Assembly (NCBI GenBank): GCA_009667805.1
Contig: CM019075.1
Coordinates: forward strand, 20,209,615 to 20,273,614
DNA from: Leptobrachium leishanense
Taxonomy: Eukaryota; Chordata; Amphibia; Anura; Megophryidae
Length of the DNA: 64,000 bases
Direction: 5' to 3'
The position numbers were made by a program, and so were the translations under genes. The notes beneath the pieces are model-generated. The model was not told the DNA's origin, ran no database searches, and worked only from the letters and a program-made list of their open reading frames with translations. Positions 24,801 to 36,559 of the stretch are shown one piece after another (positions within the stretch are counted from its first letter, which is position 1; each line of letters starts with the position of its first letter).

Positions 24801-25956
24801 CGCCGGTGAATGGCTCTTACATACATGTTATACAAGACCCCTTTGGACATTTCCACCAGTGCCAGAAAAGAATCACATGGATTTTGTGCTTCAATTTGCT
24901 GCTGTCTACAGTGTCAGGAAGCATCACGAGCCATCTGGTTCTCAGACCGGGTTCATGGTGGCTGCGCTCTTTGTAGTTCAGTTGCCATAAGCTGTTTAAG
25001 TCATGAAAATACATGAATGAAACTTCTCAATACTAAATACACAAAGCAGTGCCTGGCTCCTTAAAGGTCCTGAATTTGCCGATCACGTCCTAATAGCAGC
25101 ATCTCAGACCATTCCAGGATCACAAACACAATAAAGGGGCACATAAAATACCTTGTTAAATATGTGCGAGGATCACTACGCATGCGCAAAGCCCCGAGCA
25201 AGAGGTACAAGTGACCAGACCTCCTGAAATGAAGTCATTGGGACGGGACCCTCAATACTCCAGGCTGCTTTGAACACCGAGACTCGTTTACTAAAGATCT
25301 GGTGGGATTTTGTTCCGCCTGGTCGTATCCCAATGCAAATTTGGAAGGAGAAAAAAAAAAAAAAGCAAGAAAGAGAAATAAGCCTGTGTGTGGTGTGAAG
25401 GTTTAATTAGGTTAAAGCCTCGGAGAGTAACCCTTCAGGACTCCGCAGACTTATTCCAACAACCCGATTTTTACAAAGTAATTTAACGAGATCCACTCAT
25501 TCACCTAGGTGCTCTGCGGCGAGCGCCCCCTCCGACGACGCAGCCCCTTCCAACGACGCAGCCCCCTGCGCGGATACATTCTCCTAATTACCACAAAACG
25601 CGACGCACAGAAATCAGCATTAGTTTGTTAGTACAACTGTAAATATTCCTCCGCGTCTCCTGAGTCAGGGAGCGGAACGCGAGGAAAGGCAGGCAGACAC
25701 GCAGCACAAACAACACAATGTGCGTCAACATTGACATCGAACGGTGCACTTTGGAGAGGTCCATAGATTAGGGGGGTATCTGCATACAGTGATAAGGACG
25801 GATTAACCTCCCCAAGCACATGGCAGCTACAAACATATACGCACCCTGCATCCCTCGACACAAAGTGTTTATGTATACACATATATATCTGTACATACAA
25901 GTATAAAATATATGTAAGTGTATAATGTGTATGTGTCTAAAATATAAAATATCTAC
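24801..25956. other. Unique intronic sequence
   Basis: A short A tract at 25351-25364 and AT-rich microsatellite-like DNA at 25870-25955. No gene seen. Confidence 0.4.
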
Positions 25957-26090
25957 TAGGGATAGACCAATATCATTTTTTTCTGGGCCGATACCGATTA
26001 TTGGCAGCTTTTTTGGCCGATAGCCGATATTTGGTGCCGATCAGGGATCGAGACCTGCTGGAACATGCGGTAATGGGGCTTCTTCACTTC
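25957..26090 (+). mobile_element. hAT-like repeat end, 'gccgata' type
   Basis: 'tagggatagaccaatatcat' followed by 'gggccgataccgattattgg' and 'gccgatatttggtgccgat' matches the style of a common vertebrate hAT-type repeat terminus. The other end is not found. Confidence 0.55.
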
Positions 26091-26418
26091 TCCCGCAGTG
26101 AGAATGTTGCAGGAATGCATGTTCCCGCTGTGCATCGATTTTGTTTATCACTGGGGCTGCTAGCGGAATGCATTAACCACATTCCGCTAGCGGCCCCCCC
26201 TCGACTTGCCTGTGTTCCCCGAGCGCTTCCTGCCTGATCCTTCGAGCAGCCACCGTATTCAGCCTTGTGAAGGCTGTGACACGGCCTACTGCCGAGATCT
26301 CGCGAGTTCGCGTCACATCCTTCACATCAGAAGAAGCTGGCGGCAGCGTGCTGGAGCTCGGAGGACCACGCAGGAGGAGATCTGTCTGGATAAGTATAAT
26401 CCTAGGCTCTGCTGGTAT
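26091..26418. other. Intronic sequence with a short perfect palindrome
   Basis: At 26158-26190 'gctagcggaatg' is followed after 7-8 bases by its inverse. Otherwise unique. It may be the interior of the repeat that starts at 25957. Confidence 0.45.
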
Positions 26419-26554
26419 ATTATTATTGTCATCATTTATATAGCGCCAACAGTTTCCGCAGCGTTTTACAATAACCAAAGGGAACGAGATACATATAAAC
26501 AGATATAGGATGGAAACAAGAGGTGTAGAGGGCCCTGCTCATAGGAGCTTACAG

Positions 26555-27002
26555 TCTAGAGGGATTGAGGAAGACAAGAGGGATTGAGGAAGACAAGAGG
26601 GATTGAGGAAGACAAGAGGGATTGAGGAAGACAAGAGGAATTGAGGAAGACAAGAGGAATTGAGGAAGACCAGAGGAATTGAGGAAGACAAGAGGAATTG
26701 AGGAAGACAAGAGGAATTGAGGAAGACAAGAGGAATTGAGGAAGACAAGAGGAATTGAGGAAGACAAGAGGAATTGAGGAAGACAAGAGGAATTGAGGAA
26801 GACAAGAGGAATTGAGGAAGACAAGAGGAATTGAGGAAGACAAGAGGATTGAGGAAGACAAGAGGAATTGAGGAAGACAAGAGGAATTGAGGAAGACAAG
26901 AGGAATTGAGGAAGACAAGAGGAATTGAGGAAGACAAGAGGAATTGAGGAAGACCAGAGGAATTGAGGAAGACAAGAGGAATTGAGGAAGACAAGAGGAA
27001 TT
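26555..27002. repeat. 19-bp minisatellite inside the LINE fragment
   Basis: About 23 copies of gaattgaggaagacaagag. The left four have 'ggattgagg' for 'gaattgagg'. All reading frames on the minus strand stay open, which is an artefact. Confidence 0.97.
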
Positions 27003-27064
27003 GCACTAGATAGCAGGATCATTAGTGCCAGTGGTTTGGGAATGGTGGGGCCATAGAAGCAGCT

Positions 27065-27400
27065 TCAATCAAGTGTGAGTAGGTGAGCAGAGGGAGGAGT
27101 TGCATCAGTGGTGTGGTATGCTAATCTGAGGAGATGGGTTTTGAGGGATTTCTTGAAGGCCTGAAGATTAGGGGAGAGTTTGATTGGGTGAGGCAAGTCA
27201 TTCCATAGGACTGGAGCCGCCCTTGAGAAGTCTTGGAGGTGAGAGTTGGCCATGCGTGTGTAGACCGACAGGTGGAGATCACCTGCTGAACGGAGTTGTC
27301 TAGATGGGACGTGCTTGCTGAGTAACCAAGACATGTAGGGAGGAGTTGAGTTATTGAGTGATTTGAACATGAGCGTCAGTATTTTAAACTATATCCTGAA
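27065..27400 (-). pseudogene. C-terminal fragment of a LINE reverse-transcriptase ORF
   Basis: The open frame includes FSRAAPVLWNDLPHPIKLSP and FKKSLKTHLLRLAY. The AAPxLWNxLP...FKxxLKTHLxRLA signature is typical of the last 100 residues of many fish and frog non-LTR elements. The upstream RT is absent (5' truncation). Confidence 0.85.
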
Positions 27401-27470
27401 ACATACAGGAAGCCAATGGAGGGACCGGCAGAGCGGGGAGGTACGTTTAGTGAGAAAAATAAGCCTTGCT

Positions 27471-27730
27471 CCTGCATTCATTACAGATATACATTCTGGG
27501 CTCTGCTGGTATATAAATGATGGGGTCGGCTGGTATATAAAATTCTGAGGTCTGCTTGTTACATAAAATTATGGGCTCTGCTGGTATACAAAGTATGGGC
27601 TCTGCTGCTACATATAATTCTGGGATCTTCTGGTACATACAATTCTGGGGTCTGCTGTTACATACAATTCTGGGGTCTGCTTGTTATATACAATTCTGGG
27701 GTCTGTGCCTGGTTACACATGATTCTCGGG
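27471..27730. repeat. Degenerate 26-29-bp minisatellite
   Basis: About nine copies of 'attctggggtctgctggtat' plus 'ataca'. A further copy lies on the far side of the LINE (26400-26418), so the LINE inserted into this array. Confidence 0.85.
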
Positions 27731-28494
27731 GGGGGGGCGGGTGTATATATAGACAATAATGGCTCTGGTAAGTTTACACACGCTCTGGTTATATAGCTTT
27801 ACACATAAGATATATACATGTAGGTATGTGTATTATATATATTTTAGACACGTGTATATATATATGCCTGTATATATCTATTTACACACATAATAAATAT
27901 ATATATATATATTATTTATATGAATTAAATGAGAGCGAGTATTCAGTAAGATAGCGTCGGGATGAGCGCTGTGTTACGTCGCAGTCTGGCAGTGCTTTCC
28001 ATATAGATTGCAGCTGCATAATTCATAAATAGAGGAGCCAGAGGAAGAATTGAGGGAGTCCATGAAAAAAAAAAAAAATGCATGTGTAGGGAGGGCGATT
28101 TTATCTTCAAATTGACTCGTGCAAAAAAAAAATTATATAAAAATACGATAAGGAAGGATTTTACAAACCTAGAAGCCAGGTATCCCACGGGCTCCGAAAT
28201 ATCTCCTCTACCCCCCCGAGTGTGTGCATTATTCAACACAAACACATCAACTGCTGCGCCCGAGTCTTCATTCTGACAACCTCTGCAGTATGGGCTCTCT
28301 AAAGAGGTCTAGGGGGTTTTGGGTCGTACTTCTGAAATATATATATATATATATATATACACATACACACACCAACCCTAAAAAGCCAGCTATATCATGC
28401 ACAGACGATACAACTAGAAGAAACGATTCTCCGCTCACAGTAGGTTTTTGTGCCCAAAAAATATCGCTTGGAAATCAAAGTTACAGGCATGTAT
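27731..28494. other. AT-rich stretch with (TA)n tracts
   Basis: TA-rich tracts lie near 27835-27925 and 28338-28360. The rest is unique. No gene. Confidence 0.5.
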
Positions 28495-28605
28495 ATACCA
28501 TAACAACATAATCCGTAGCGCTTTACAATGGGGGGAGCACAAACACGAGACGTACAGGATACACGAGGAAAAGACAACCCTGCCCGTAGGGTAGCAAATA
28601 AGTGT
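28495..28605 (-). mobile_element. Possible LINE 3'-tail fragment
   Basis: 'ccgtagcgctttacaatg' followed by 'aaccctgcccgtaggg' resembles the vocabulary of LINE tails in frogs (gcgctttacaa, ccctgc). Fragmentary. Confidence 0.35.
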
Positions 28606-28621
28606 GCAGCTTTGTGGTGCA

Positions 28622-28688
28622 ATGTGTGTGTGTGTGTATATATGTATATGTATGTGTATGTGTATGTGTGTGTGTGTGTGTGTGTGTT
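28622..28688. repeat. (GT)n/(GTAT)n microsatellite
   Basis: Mixed TG and TATG tract. Confidence 0.95.
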
Positions 28689-28689
28689 A

Positions 28690-30027
28690 AACCACTGGAT
28701 GGATCCCCACGAATAGACCTAAAGCCGTAAGAGCAGAGACTGCCCCTACGTGTGATCCGTACCCTCACCCTACATGACTAAATCTGTCGCCCACCTAGAG
28801 AGTGGATTGGCGCGTGCCCACGCAGGGCTTTCAGTAGCCAATTGTTCCCAGTGAGGATATCCCAGCCAAGCCTGTAGGATTTACATACGGTATAAACACT
28901 GAAGAATGCCCGTCACCCCCCAAAAAAAATAATATATATATATTAGCCAGCTTTACTCAAGCAGCAACACATTAAAACGCTGCATTTGACACATGAAAAG
29001 GAAAGTGCCGTCAGATTGCTGTTTCCCAGCATGAGGCAGGTCTGCGCTTGGCCTCGGCGTTGCTCCCCCCATTCACACTTACTGTCCTCCCGGCCTCCCC
29101 CCGCTGCAAGGGCCCGCGGATCGATTTATCAATCAGAGGAGCGCTGAAAGACCCAGGAGCAGGAATAATTACTCAGCGCCTGTATTAACCAACGGGATGC
29201 ACAAAGAATTAGCTTGTGAGGTCATTTGTATTCTGGGCAAAGAGCTCGAGCGATGAGATGAGACCCTGCTCCATTAACCCAACCTCACCCGCTCGATCTA
29301 TGGAGAGGTGCTCCGGCATCTCGCCCCCAAATCCCACATGGCAGGCAGGCAGGCCTCCCACCTTGGATTCTGTGCTTTAAATACCTCTGGTTAGTTTGTA
29401 TCTCCTTGTACAATGTATCCAGTGGTGCCATACTGGGTTCAGTAGGTTGGAGGCAGCCTGGCTCAAGATCCAAGTTACAAATGCTTCACACAGGCACCTC
29501 ATCAAAAAACCGACACCTTAAACACTCGCCAGCTCATCTTTCTGACATGCCGCCCCATTTAGCATGGAAGCTCCTGCCATATGGCCAGCTCGTTGGTATG
29601 TAGACCAGGAAGTGGGTTTCCCGGCTCTCTGATTGACAGGGCTTCCGGTAGTGGAAATACAAACTCTACTTTCAAGCCTGGTCTTGATAAACTGTAAAAT
29701 AACTGCAATACAAGAAAAAGGGGTATAGGGCTTGTGAATCCAGGAGCTAGGGCTACCAAGATTTTACCACTGGCTTGTAATTTTTGGGATTTTTCTACAC
29801 AAATCTACGAAACACAAGACTTTGCCTCAGTTCAGAATATGTGGCGTTGGCTCTTAATATAAAATTTGTGAATTACTGCCCTGGTGCCAAAAAAATTCCC
29901 CTTAAAAATTGTACTACAATTGCTTTACAATGGATTTCTAAAAAGGTCTCCAACGCTACGGCAAGTGCTTTATGGTTATTTTAGCCGGATTGGGAAAAAC
30001 TGGTTTGCGCTATTAGCTATATATAGC
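28690..30027. other. Unique intronic sequence
   Basis: No gene recognised. The block 28965-29300 is complex sequence free of repeat traces and could be a conserved non-coding element; this cannot be judged from one genome. Confidence 0.4.
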
Positions 30028-30077
30028 TTTATACACACACACACACACACCCCACACACACCCCACACACACACACT
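30028..30077. repeat. (CA)n microsatellite with 'ccccacacacac' interruptions
   Basis: Simple CA tract broken by two 'cccc' words. Confidence 0.95.
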
Positions 30078-30089
30078 AGCAGACTAACA

Positions 30090-30400
30090 TGTACAACGGA
30101 TTACGCTATTTATAAGATCTTGTGTCCCTGTGGTTTATGTTTTGTGGGGAAGACAGATACGACATTGAGGGAACGGGTAACGGGACATCGGTCCTCAATA
30201 AAGGACCTTATAAAAGATGTGAGCCAGTTGCAAGACATTTCTTGGAAAAGGGTCACCAGTCGCCCATGTTGAAATTTGTAGCCATAGAGCATGTTCCGGT
30301 ACAGAGACGGGGATCGAAGTACCCTCCTACTTCGGAGGGAGGCTTATTGGATAAAAGGATTTAAACGAGAAATTCTCATTCCAGCCATTTCTGTAAAAAA
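30090..30400 (+). pseudogene. Penelope-like element: GIY-YIG endonuclease relic
   Basis: GIY-YIG nucleases nick the target DNA for Penelope-like retroelements. Frame pieces, in order, are IYKILCPCGLCFVGKTDTTL with RERVTGHRSS, then (new frame) PVARHFLEKGHQSPMLKFVA with IEHVPVQRRG, then (another frame) DGDRSTLLLRREAYWIKGF. These match the Penelope order: CPCG...VGKT, an arginine helix, PVAxHFLE..GH, and RREAYWI with the metal-binding Glu. Two frameshifts make it non-functional. No RT domain precedes it; a CA repeat lies immediately upstream. Confidence 0.88.
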
Positions 30401-30529
30401 ACAAAAAAATCCTTTTTTTTGGGGGGGGGGCACATTCAATGCCACAGTTGGCTATCGTGAACCAAAGTTGGTGTACAAATAAAGTGTTCCCCTAAATATG
30501 GTTATTGTTATTTGAACAGTACCTAAACT

Positions 30530-31400
30530 ACAAAAATTACAAATGCTCCATCTATGCGTGGGGACAAAATCAAGTGTCACGTTGACCACAGTCACTTCTC
30601 TCAAATATCTAGGTATGTGGTTGGACCCTAATCTATCCTTTGGCCCCCACATCAAAAAACTCTCATCTAAACTTTACCCCAAACTAGGTGCCCTGTACAG
30701 AAACAAATCCTGCCCGAGTCCCACGGTAAGAAAGCAGATTGTATAACAAATGCTTATGCCGGCTATTGAATACGGAGATGCAGTGTATGCAGCCGACCCG
30801 CAAATACACCTTCATAAACTTACTACATTGTATAACTCATTCTGCCAGTTTGTGCTACAATGTAATTACATGAACCACCATTGTGACATGTTAAAAGAGC
30901 TAAACTGGCCATAGCTGGAATCTAGACGCACCCTTCACTTTTCCAACCTAGTGTTTAAGAGCTTTTTCAGGGAAGCGGCCACCCTACCTGAATAGACTGC
31001 TGGGGGGAAGCAGTTACTACTATAACCTCCAATCCAGGATCTGCACCTTACTTACAATACCACAATACAAAAAGAAAGTGTCTCGATCCTCATTTTCCTA
31101 CAGAGCACCGCAAATATGGAATAAACTCCCAGACGCCATCAAATCTTCCCCCAGTCTAAAGTCCCTTAAGAGGTATTAATATAACCAAATACAGAATGCA
31201 CCTGTAAACATGTAACATAATGACTATATACAGAATGCACCTGTAAACATGTAACCTAGTGACTATATATAGAATGCACCTGTAAACATGTAACACCGTG
31301 ACTATACTTTGAATGCACCTGTAAACATGTAACATAGTGACTATATACTATATTTTCCTCTATACTATATTTTCCTTTATATGTGTCACTGAGTGCATCC
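30530..31400 (+). pseudogene. Rex1-like LINE, decayed 3' end of the RT ORF and 3' UTR
   Basis: From 30543 a frame reads VTSLKYLGMWLDPNLSFGPH, then KLGALYRNKSC, which is the region after the RT domain in Rex1/Babar-type LINEs. Further pieces in shifted or stopped frames give EYGDAVYAA, LKELNWP with a stop, and RAPQIWNKLPDAIKSSPSLK. These end the ORF near 31180. Stops and shifts are frequent, so it is an old copy. A four-fold 37-39 bp repeat occupies the 3' UTR (31190-31350). Confidence 0.85.
31190..31350. repeat. Short tandem repeat in the LINE 3' UTR, about 38 bp
   Basis: Four copies of 'gaatgcacctgtaaacatgt' plus 'aacatagtgactatata'. Confidence 0.88.
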
Positions 31401-31894
31401 ATTGTGTGATATTTTGTGTTGTAAACTACCTCCTCCCACAGTATCTTTCCATCACTTGCTCCTCACTGTGTGGCTTTGGTCATAGAATGGAGTGAATGGG
31501 TCAGTCATCAGCTCACATCATTGTATTGTGTGGTATGTATTCAAAGGACATCAACGGGAAGGGTACATTAGAAGACTTTTAAGTTCCCTGTCTTATTTCA
31601 TTCAGCTGCCGGCTCTTATCTCGGGTAGCCTGGAGAACAATAGCCTCCTGCAGCCTTATCTAAACATTCCCTCCTCCTCTTCATTAACTGAAAAATACTG
31701 TGTATTAAATAAACAAGAGCTGCAAAGCATAGATTTTGGTAAACGTTGCATCATGAGAAAAATACACAAAACGGAAATGAGATCAAAACCTATTTTTTTT
31801 CCTGTTTACGTGCAAATACTTCAAACAAAAGGAGAAAAACCACAGCGTGTGTTTTATAATGTGTTTTATAAAGTGGTTTGTTTGTAATGCACAA
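31401..31894. other. Intronic stretch, no gene
   Basis: The first part may be the LINE 3' UTR. The rest is unique; nothing recognised. Confidence 0.35.
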
Positions 31895-31965
31895 TCCCAG
31901 GACATGCTTGAAAACAAGAGAATTCTCGACGTAGCCTTCCTGGTAAAATCCTTTATAAACAAGTA
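31895..31965 (-). repeat. Dispersed repeat, 'ttttaccaggaagga' family
   Basis: The minus strand reads 'ggattttaccaggaaggcta' and later 'caagcatgtcctgggat'. It is the inverse orientation of the copy at 36560. Confidence 0.55.
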
Positions 31966-33159
31966 AGTACGGTAATCTAGTTACAACTTGTGGAAGTGGT
32001 GGTGTCCCTTTAATAACACATTGCAAACAAATGAAGAAATAAAACGGTGTACCGAGCGATCAAGGAGGATTATTCTACAAGAGCCAAGAAAAAAAACAAT
32101 GTATCCGGCTTCATCTCGATGTCAACAGGGAACAGTGACTGGTGTCAAAATGACACATTTAAAATGTGATTAAAAACAATATATCTGCATAGAGTGCCCA
32201 ATGTTAGTCTATGCGACCCCAGGACAGGATGAGGGCATTAGCTACATGTGGAGTGTCAGCATAGTATGTATGTATGTATGTACGTACGTCTCCGGTGTTG
32301 TCTTCCTAGCATATATATAAACGCGTGAAGCCATACAGGTTTAGGGGTTTACTAAAGGGAAGGTTTATTGTATACCTGTATAATGTTGTTTTTGTATATA
32401 CAGGTTCTGAGACATACATAATATCAAGCCACACAAACCCTGCCCTATATTATTCTTTATAAACTCGTGTAATAGAGACGAGGGATACTCAATGCTTTTA
32501 TAAGGAGGCTCCTAACTCATCCGAACCAAGCACAAAGCACTAGAGGGGATAAATCACTCCCTTTTGATACACAGATGTCTTAAATTCCAGGGACGCCGAG
32601 CTCCGTGAATGGACCAGTCTGAAGGGCCCTTTTTTTTTTAAGAGCGCTCTTGATGTGCAGTCATTTAAAGGGAAATGATAATAAAAGCCCATCTTGCCTT
32701 GAAGCTGGAAGAAAAGGGGCTGAAAAGCAGGCAGTGACTGATAACTCCGGCAGAAGAGAAAGGATCGGCCTCCCCCTGCCCGCAGCTTTATTTCACAGGG
32801 CGCTGGATTAACGGGCCACGATTACACGCTGGAAGAAATAATAGATTTAGGACGCACTCCTTCGAAATAAAAAAAAAAAAAACAAGAAGAAAGACCTCTC
32901 ACTTTACCACAATAAAATGAATGGGAAAAAAAAAGGAGAATAAAGAATTTAATAAAATTTGCGAATCCTGTGGACTACGGCTCAGTGAAATTCCGGCTCG
33001 TAGTGGGCGCCTTGTGGCCGTACCTCCCCACTGCCATGTTTCAGACATAAGAGTATTAGAATGAACAGACAGGTCTGAGATGAAAAGAAAAAAGGTAAAA
33101 TGTCACAGATTTATAAACAAACAAATATACACATTTCCATCAACAGTCAATGAAGAGTA
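31966..33159. other. Unique sequence with a short (GTAT)n
   Basis: A GTAT microsatellite lies at 32264-32288. The block 32630-32870 is complex, unlike its AT-rich surroundings. No gene. Confidence 0.4.
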
Positions 33160-33300
33160 TATTTTCAAAGCACTGAGATTTCGGTGCATTGCGTTTCGCT
33201 GCAATTCGCCGCATTTCAGCGATTCCATTTCGCCGGAGCGGTTATCAGATGTTGGCGAAAGCAGCCGAATTGGCATCGGCAAATTCCGCTGAACTGCAGA
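33160..33300. repeat. Degenerate sequence rich in 'ttcgc/aattcgcc' words
   Basis: Short 'gcgtttcgctgcaattcgcc' words, spaced irregularly, similar in vocabulary to the repeat at 33537. It may be another part of the same element, with an AT-rich insert between. Confidence 0.4.
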
Positions 33301-33536
33301 AAAAAATAAGACTCCCCCCGTTCTCCTAATAGGAGTGTAAACGAATAAAATATGGTAAAAATGTGTCCAGATAATAAAAAAAGTCCTTTAAAAGAGAGAA
33401 TAAAAAGGTCTGGGACAAAAGAAAAAAAAAGGATATTTAAAAGAAAAAGAAAAAGTGTTCTGAAAATAAAAAAAAGTTTGTTTTTCAAAAAATGAAACTA
33501 ATAAACGGTCTTTAAAAAAATTATTTAAAAAAAGAT

Positions 33537-33745
33537 CCTATGGGATTCGCCTGTTTAAACCTGTCGAACGGTAACAACGAAAATCAGGGCATTTTTCCGC
33601 AATTCGGCGTTCTGTGAACAGAAGACAAGATAATCTTTTATAGGGCAATTTTGGTGCTGCATCTGTCAATTCGCCTGTATTTGGTGAATTGACAGCTTTG
33701 TGAGTAGACGAATTGGCCCAAAATAAAGCATTCAGGGACAATTCG
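33537..33745. repeat. Dispersed repeat, 'ttcgcctgtttaaacctgtc' family (longer copy)
   Basis: 'attcgcctgtttaaacctgt', 'cgaacggtaac' and 'aaaatcagggcat' recur, diverged, at 16205-16325. It continues with 'caattcgcc' words. Class unknown. Confidence 0.6.
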
Positions 33746-34705
33746 GAGTTTAGTGAATAACCTCAAGTCCTTTTCTTTCTGCCAAAACTGATTGGCGGCC
33801 TAACTTTACAGCCTTCATGGCGTAAACACAAGGCATTTCTACTTACTCCTCCAGATATACGACAGACTGGAATATGAATATATATATAACATTTTCTAAA
33901 ATTAAATAAAAAAAATAGTTAGACTTTGTCACAAACTAGTCAGCAAACATAGGACCCAAACGGTGAGGACAATAAATCCATGTATTAGCAGTGCATTAAA
34001 GTTTGGATGTTCTATAAAGGCCCCCCCGGCTCCCTGGGAGAGTCCCACCCCCCCCCCCCTGGTCTTCCAGTAACGCTCGTCATGGGGTGCCCCTAATCCC
34101 TGGGTCAGTGTTTGTAACAGGGGTGGCTGACAATTTAGTGAAAAGGTTTCAGAAAGTCCTCTTTTTGGGGCAAATGGTATCCAGCAGCCTTTCCACCATT
34201 AGCCATGAACTTGCCGGCTGTACAAAGGTCCCGGCGATCATTAACGTCTCACTAAGCTCTCCCTTTCAATGGGGTTTATTGAGCCCAGGCGGCCGGGAGG
34301 TGTTTCCAGCTTAATTCTGTGCAGGGAATCTGTAAGTATGTGTTTCTTCCACTTTGTTTCGCAGGAAATCATTCAAAACAGACACCCCCCCAGCCCTAAA
34401 ATCCCACAATCCCACTGGACGGCATGAAATTGCTCTATTGAGAGGCGGGGATCCTGTGCTAATGCACCCCATGCCGAGCAATTTACCCAAATCCCTCTTC
34501 ATTCCCACCCTTTAGACCTCCGGGGGGCACTGGGAATCTGCGTGGGAATTGGTGACGGAAGGGCGGCTTTCAACACGAAATCCCGCTTTCACCATGGCGA
34601 ACAGAACGTGATGGCCTTGAGCGTGGCCGGCCGGATGGGAAACTGCACTACATGAAGGAATTACAATATGGTTCCCATCACTCGCCGACTCAAAAACCAG
34701 TGCAT
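33746..34705. other. Unique intronic sequence
   Basis: C run at 34048-34059. The block 34085-34340 is non-repetitive and free of transposon traces. No exon found. Confidence 0.4.
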
Positions 34706-35045
34706 TCCACAATGGTTCCATGACAGATCCACCAGACCCCATAACACACAACCTTTTATTTACCCAAACCACCAGATAAAGGATAAGAGGTCTACACATC
34801 TCCCCAATATACCCAGGTAACCACAAATGTCCGTCGGCAAACCCGAGCCATCGAGGAGGTCCGTCGGCAAACCCAAGCTGCCGTGCAGGTCCGTCGGCAA
34901 ACCCAAGCAACCGTGGAGGTCTGTCGGCAAACCCAAGCCACCGTGGCAGTCCGTTGACAAACCCAAGCCGCCATGGAGGTCTGTCGGCAAACCCAAGCTA
35001 ACGTGGAGGTCTGTCGGCAAACCCAAGTCACCATGGAGGAGGTCC
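34706..35045. repeat. Diverged sister of the 30-bp array, with the same leader
   Basis: About seven copies of a 30-bp unit (gtccgtcggcaaacccaagc plus an 'accgtggag' ending). The unit aligns with that of the next array. The preceding 100 bases match the leader at 35300, so the leader and array start were duplicated together. Confidence 0.92.
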
Positions 35046-35299
35046 ATTCACACACAAAAAACCTAGACCTTCTTGCATAAATTTGTTTTAGTGATACATA
35101 TGAAAATGATGGGAGACAAAATGAATAAATATCAGCAGATCCTGTGCGGAGTCCCACCCAGTGCATAAATCATGTCTATATGGAAAACTGTAACTTGAGT
35201 TATGGAAAAATGGAAAAAGCACAATATAGCTACCATAGAATCAGTCTGTGATGTCCTCCGGAAGGTGCCTCACGGCGACTGGGAATCGGCATGAAAATT

Positions 35300-36395
35300 T
35301 TGACAGATCCACCACACCCCGTAACACACAACCTTTTATTTACCCAGACCACCAGCTGAAGGATAAGCGGTGCCTCAGTCTAAACAGACTCTGTATAGTC
35401 TACACATCTCCACAATATACCCATGCCATTGCGCAAGTCTGGCAGTAAACCCAAACTGCCGTGCAGGTCCGGGAGCAAACCCAAGCCGCCGTGCAGGTGC
35501 GGCAGCAAACCCAAGCCGCCGTGCAGGTGCGGCAGCAAACCCAAGCCGCCGTGCAGGTGCGGCAGCAAACCCAAGCCGCCGTGCAGGTGCGGCAGCAAAC
35601 CCAAGCCGCCGTGCAGGTGCGGCAGCAAACCCAAGCCGCCGTGCAGGTGCGGCAGCAAACCAAGCCGCCGTGCAGGTGCGGCAGCAACCCAAGCCGCGTG
35701 CAGGTGCGGCAGCAAACCCAAGCCGCCGTGCAGGTGCGGCAGCAAACCCAAGCCGCCGTGCAGGTGCGGCAGCAAACCCAAGCCGCCGTGCAGGTGCGGC
35801 AGCAAACCCAAGCCGCCGTGCAGGTGCGGCAGCAAACCCAAGCCGCCGTGCAGGTGCGGCAGCAAACCCAAGCCGCCGTGCAGGTGCGCAGCAAACCCAA
35901 GCCGCCGTGCAGGTGCGGCAGCAAACCCAAGCCGCCGTGCAGGTGCGGCAGCAAACCCAAGCCGCCGTGCAGGTGCGGCAGCAAACCCAAGCCGCCGTGC
36001 AGGTGCGGCAGCAAACCCAAGCCGCCGTGCAGGTGCGGCAGCAACCCAAGCCGCCGTGCAGGTGCGGCAGCAAACCCAAGCCGCCGTTGGTGCGGCAGCA
36101 ACCCAAGTCGCCGTGCAGGTGCGGCAGCAAACCCAAGCCGCCGTGCAGGTGCGGCAGCAAACCCAAGCCGCCGTGCAGGTGCGGCAGCAAACCCAAGCCG
36201 CCGTGCAGGTGCGGCAGCAAACCCAAGCCGCCGTGCAGGTGCGGCAGCAAACCCAAGCCGCCGTGCAGGTGCGGCAGCAAACCCAAGCCGCCGTGCAGGT
36301 GCGGCAGCAAACCCAAGCCGCCGTGCAGGTGCGGCAGCAAACCCAAGCCGCCGTGCAGGTGCGGCAGCAAACCCAAGTCACCGTCGAGGTGCATT
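35300..36395. repeat. 30-bp CpG-rich minisatellite with duplicated leader
   Basis: The leader at 35300-35425 ('cacaaccttttatttaccca') duplicates that at 34710-34810. The array at 35435-36395 has about 32 copies of gtgcggcagcaaacccaagc plus cgccgtgcag, with four CpGs each and very few changes other than small deletions. Frames are open on both strands for over 300 codons because the unit is a multiple of three and has no stop. None looks like a real protein. Confidence 0.96.
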
Positions 36396-36559
36396 GGCAA
36401 AGTTGTAAAATCAAGGCATGTGCTAACTCAGTTTTATCATGCAAGCTGGACGCCAAGCACACAACTTGAGCCGTACAGCCTGGATCACTGGGCTTATTTT
36501 TAACTCCAATTCTATCCGAGACGCAAGCTCAGCTTACATAAACGTCTCCTATACTATTT

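Larger units (their letters stand above)
26419..27470 (-). mobile_element. LINE 3' fragment with internal minisatellite, inserted in a tandem array
   Basis: On the minus strand it runs ORF C-terminus (27400-27065), spacer, a 19-bp array (27002-26555), then a tail 'agactgtaagctcctatgag', 'cagggccctctacacc', 'ttggcgctatataaatgat' and an ATT/AAT microsatellite end. Both flanks carry 'ggctctgctggtatat' from the surrounding array, so a target duplication cannot be separated from array units. Confidence 0.82.

Noticed and set aside
35370..36503. Open frames of over 300 codons on both strands
   Set aside because: A 30-bp unit without stops keeps frames open. The proteins are pure repeats and no strand is favoured.
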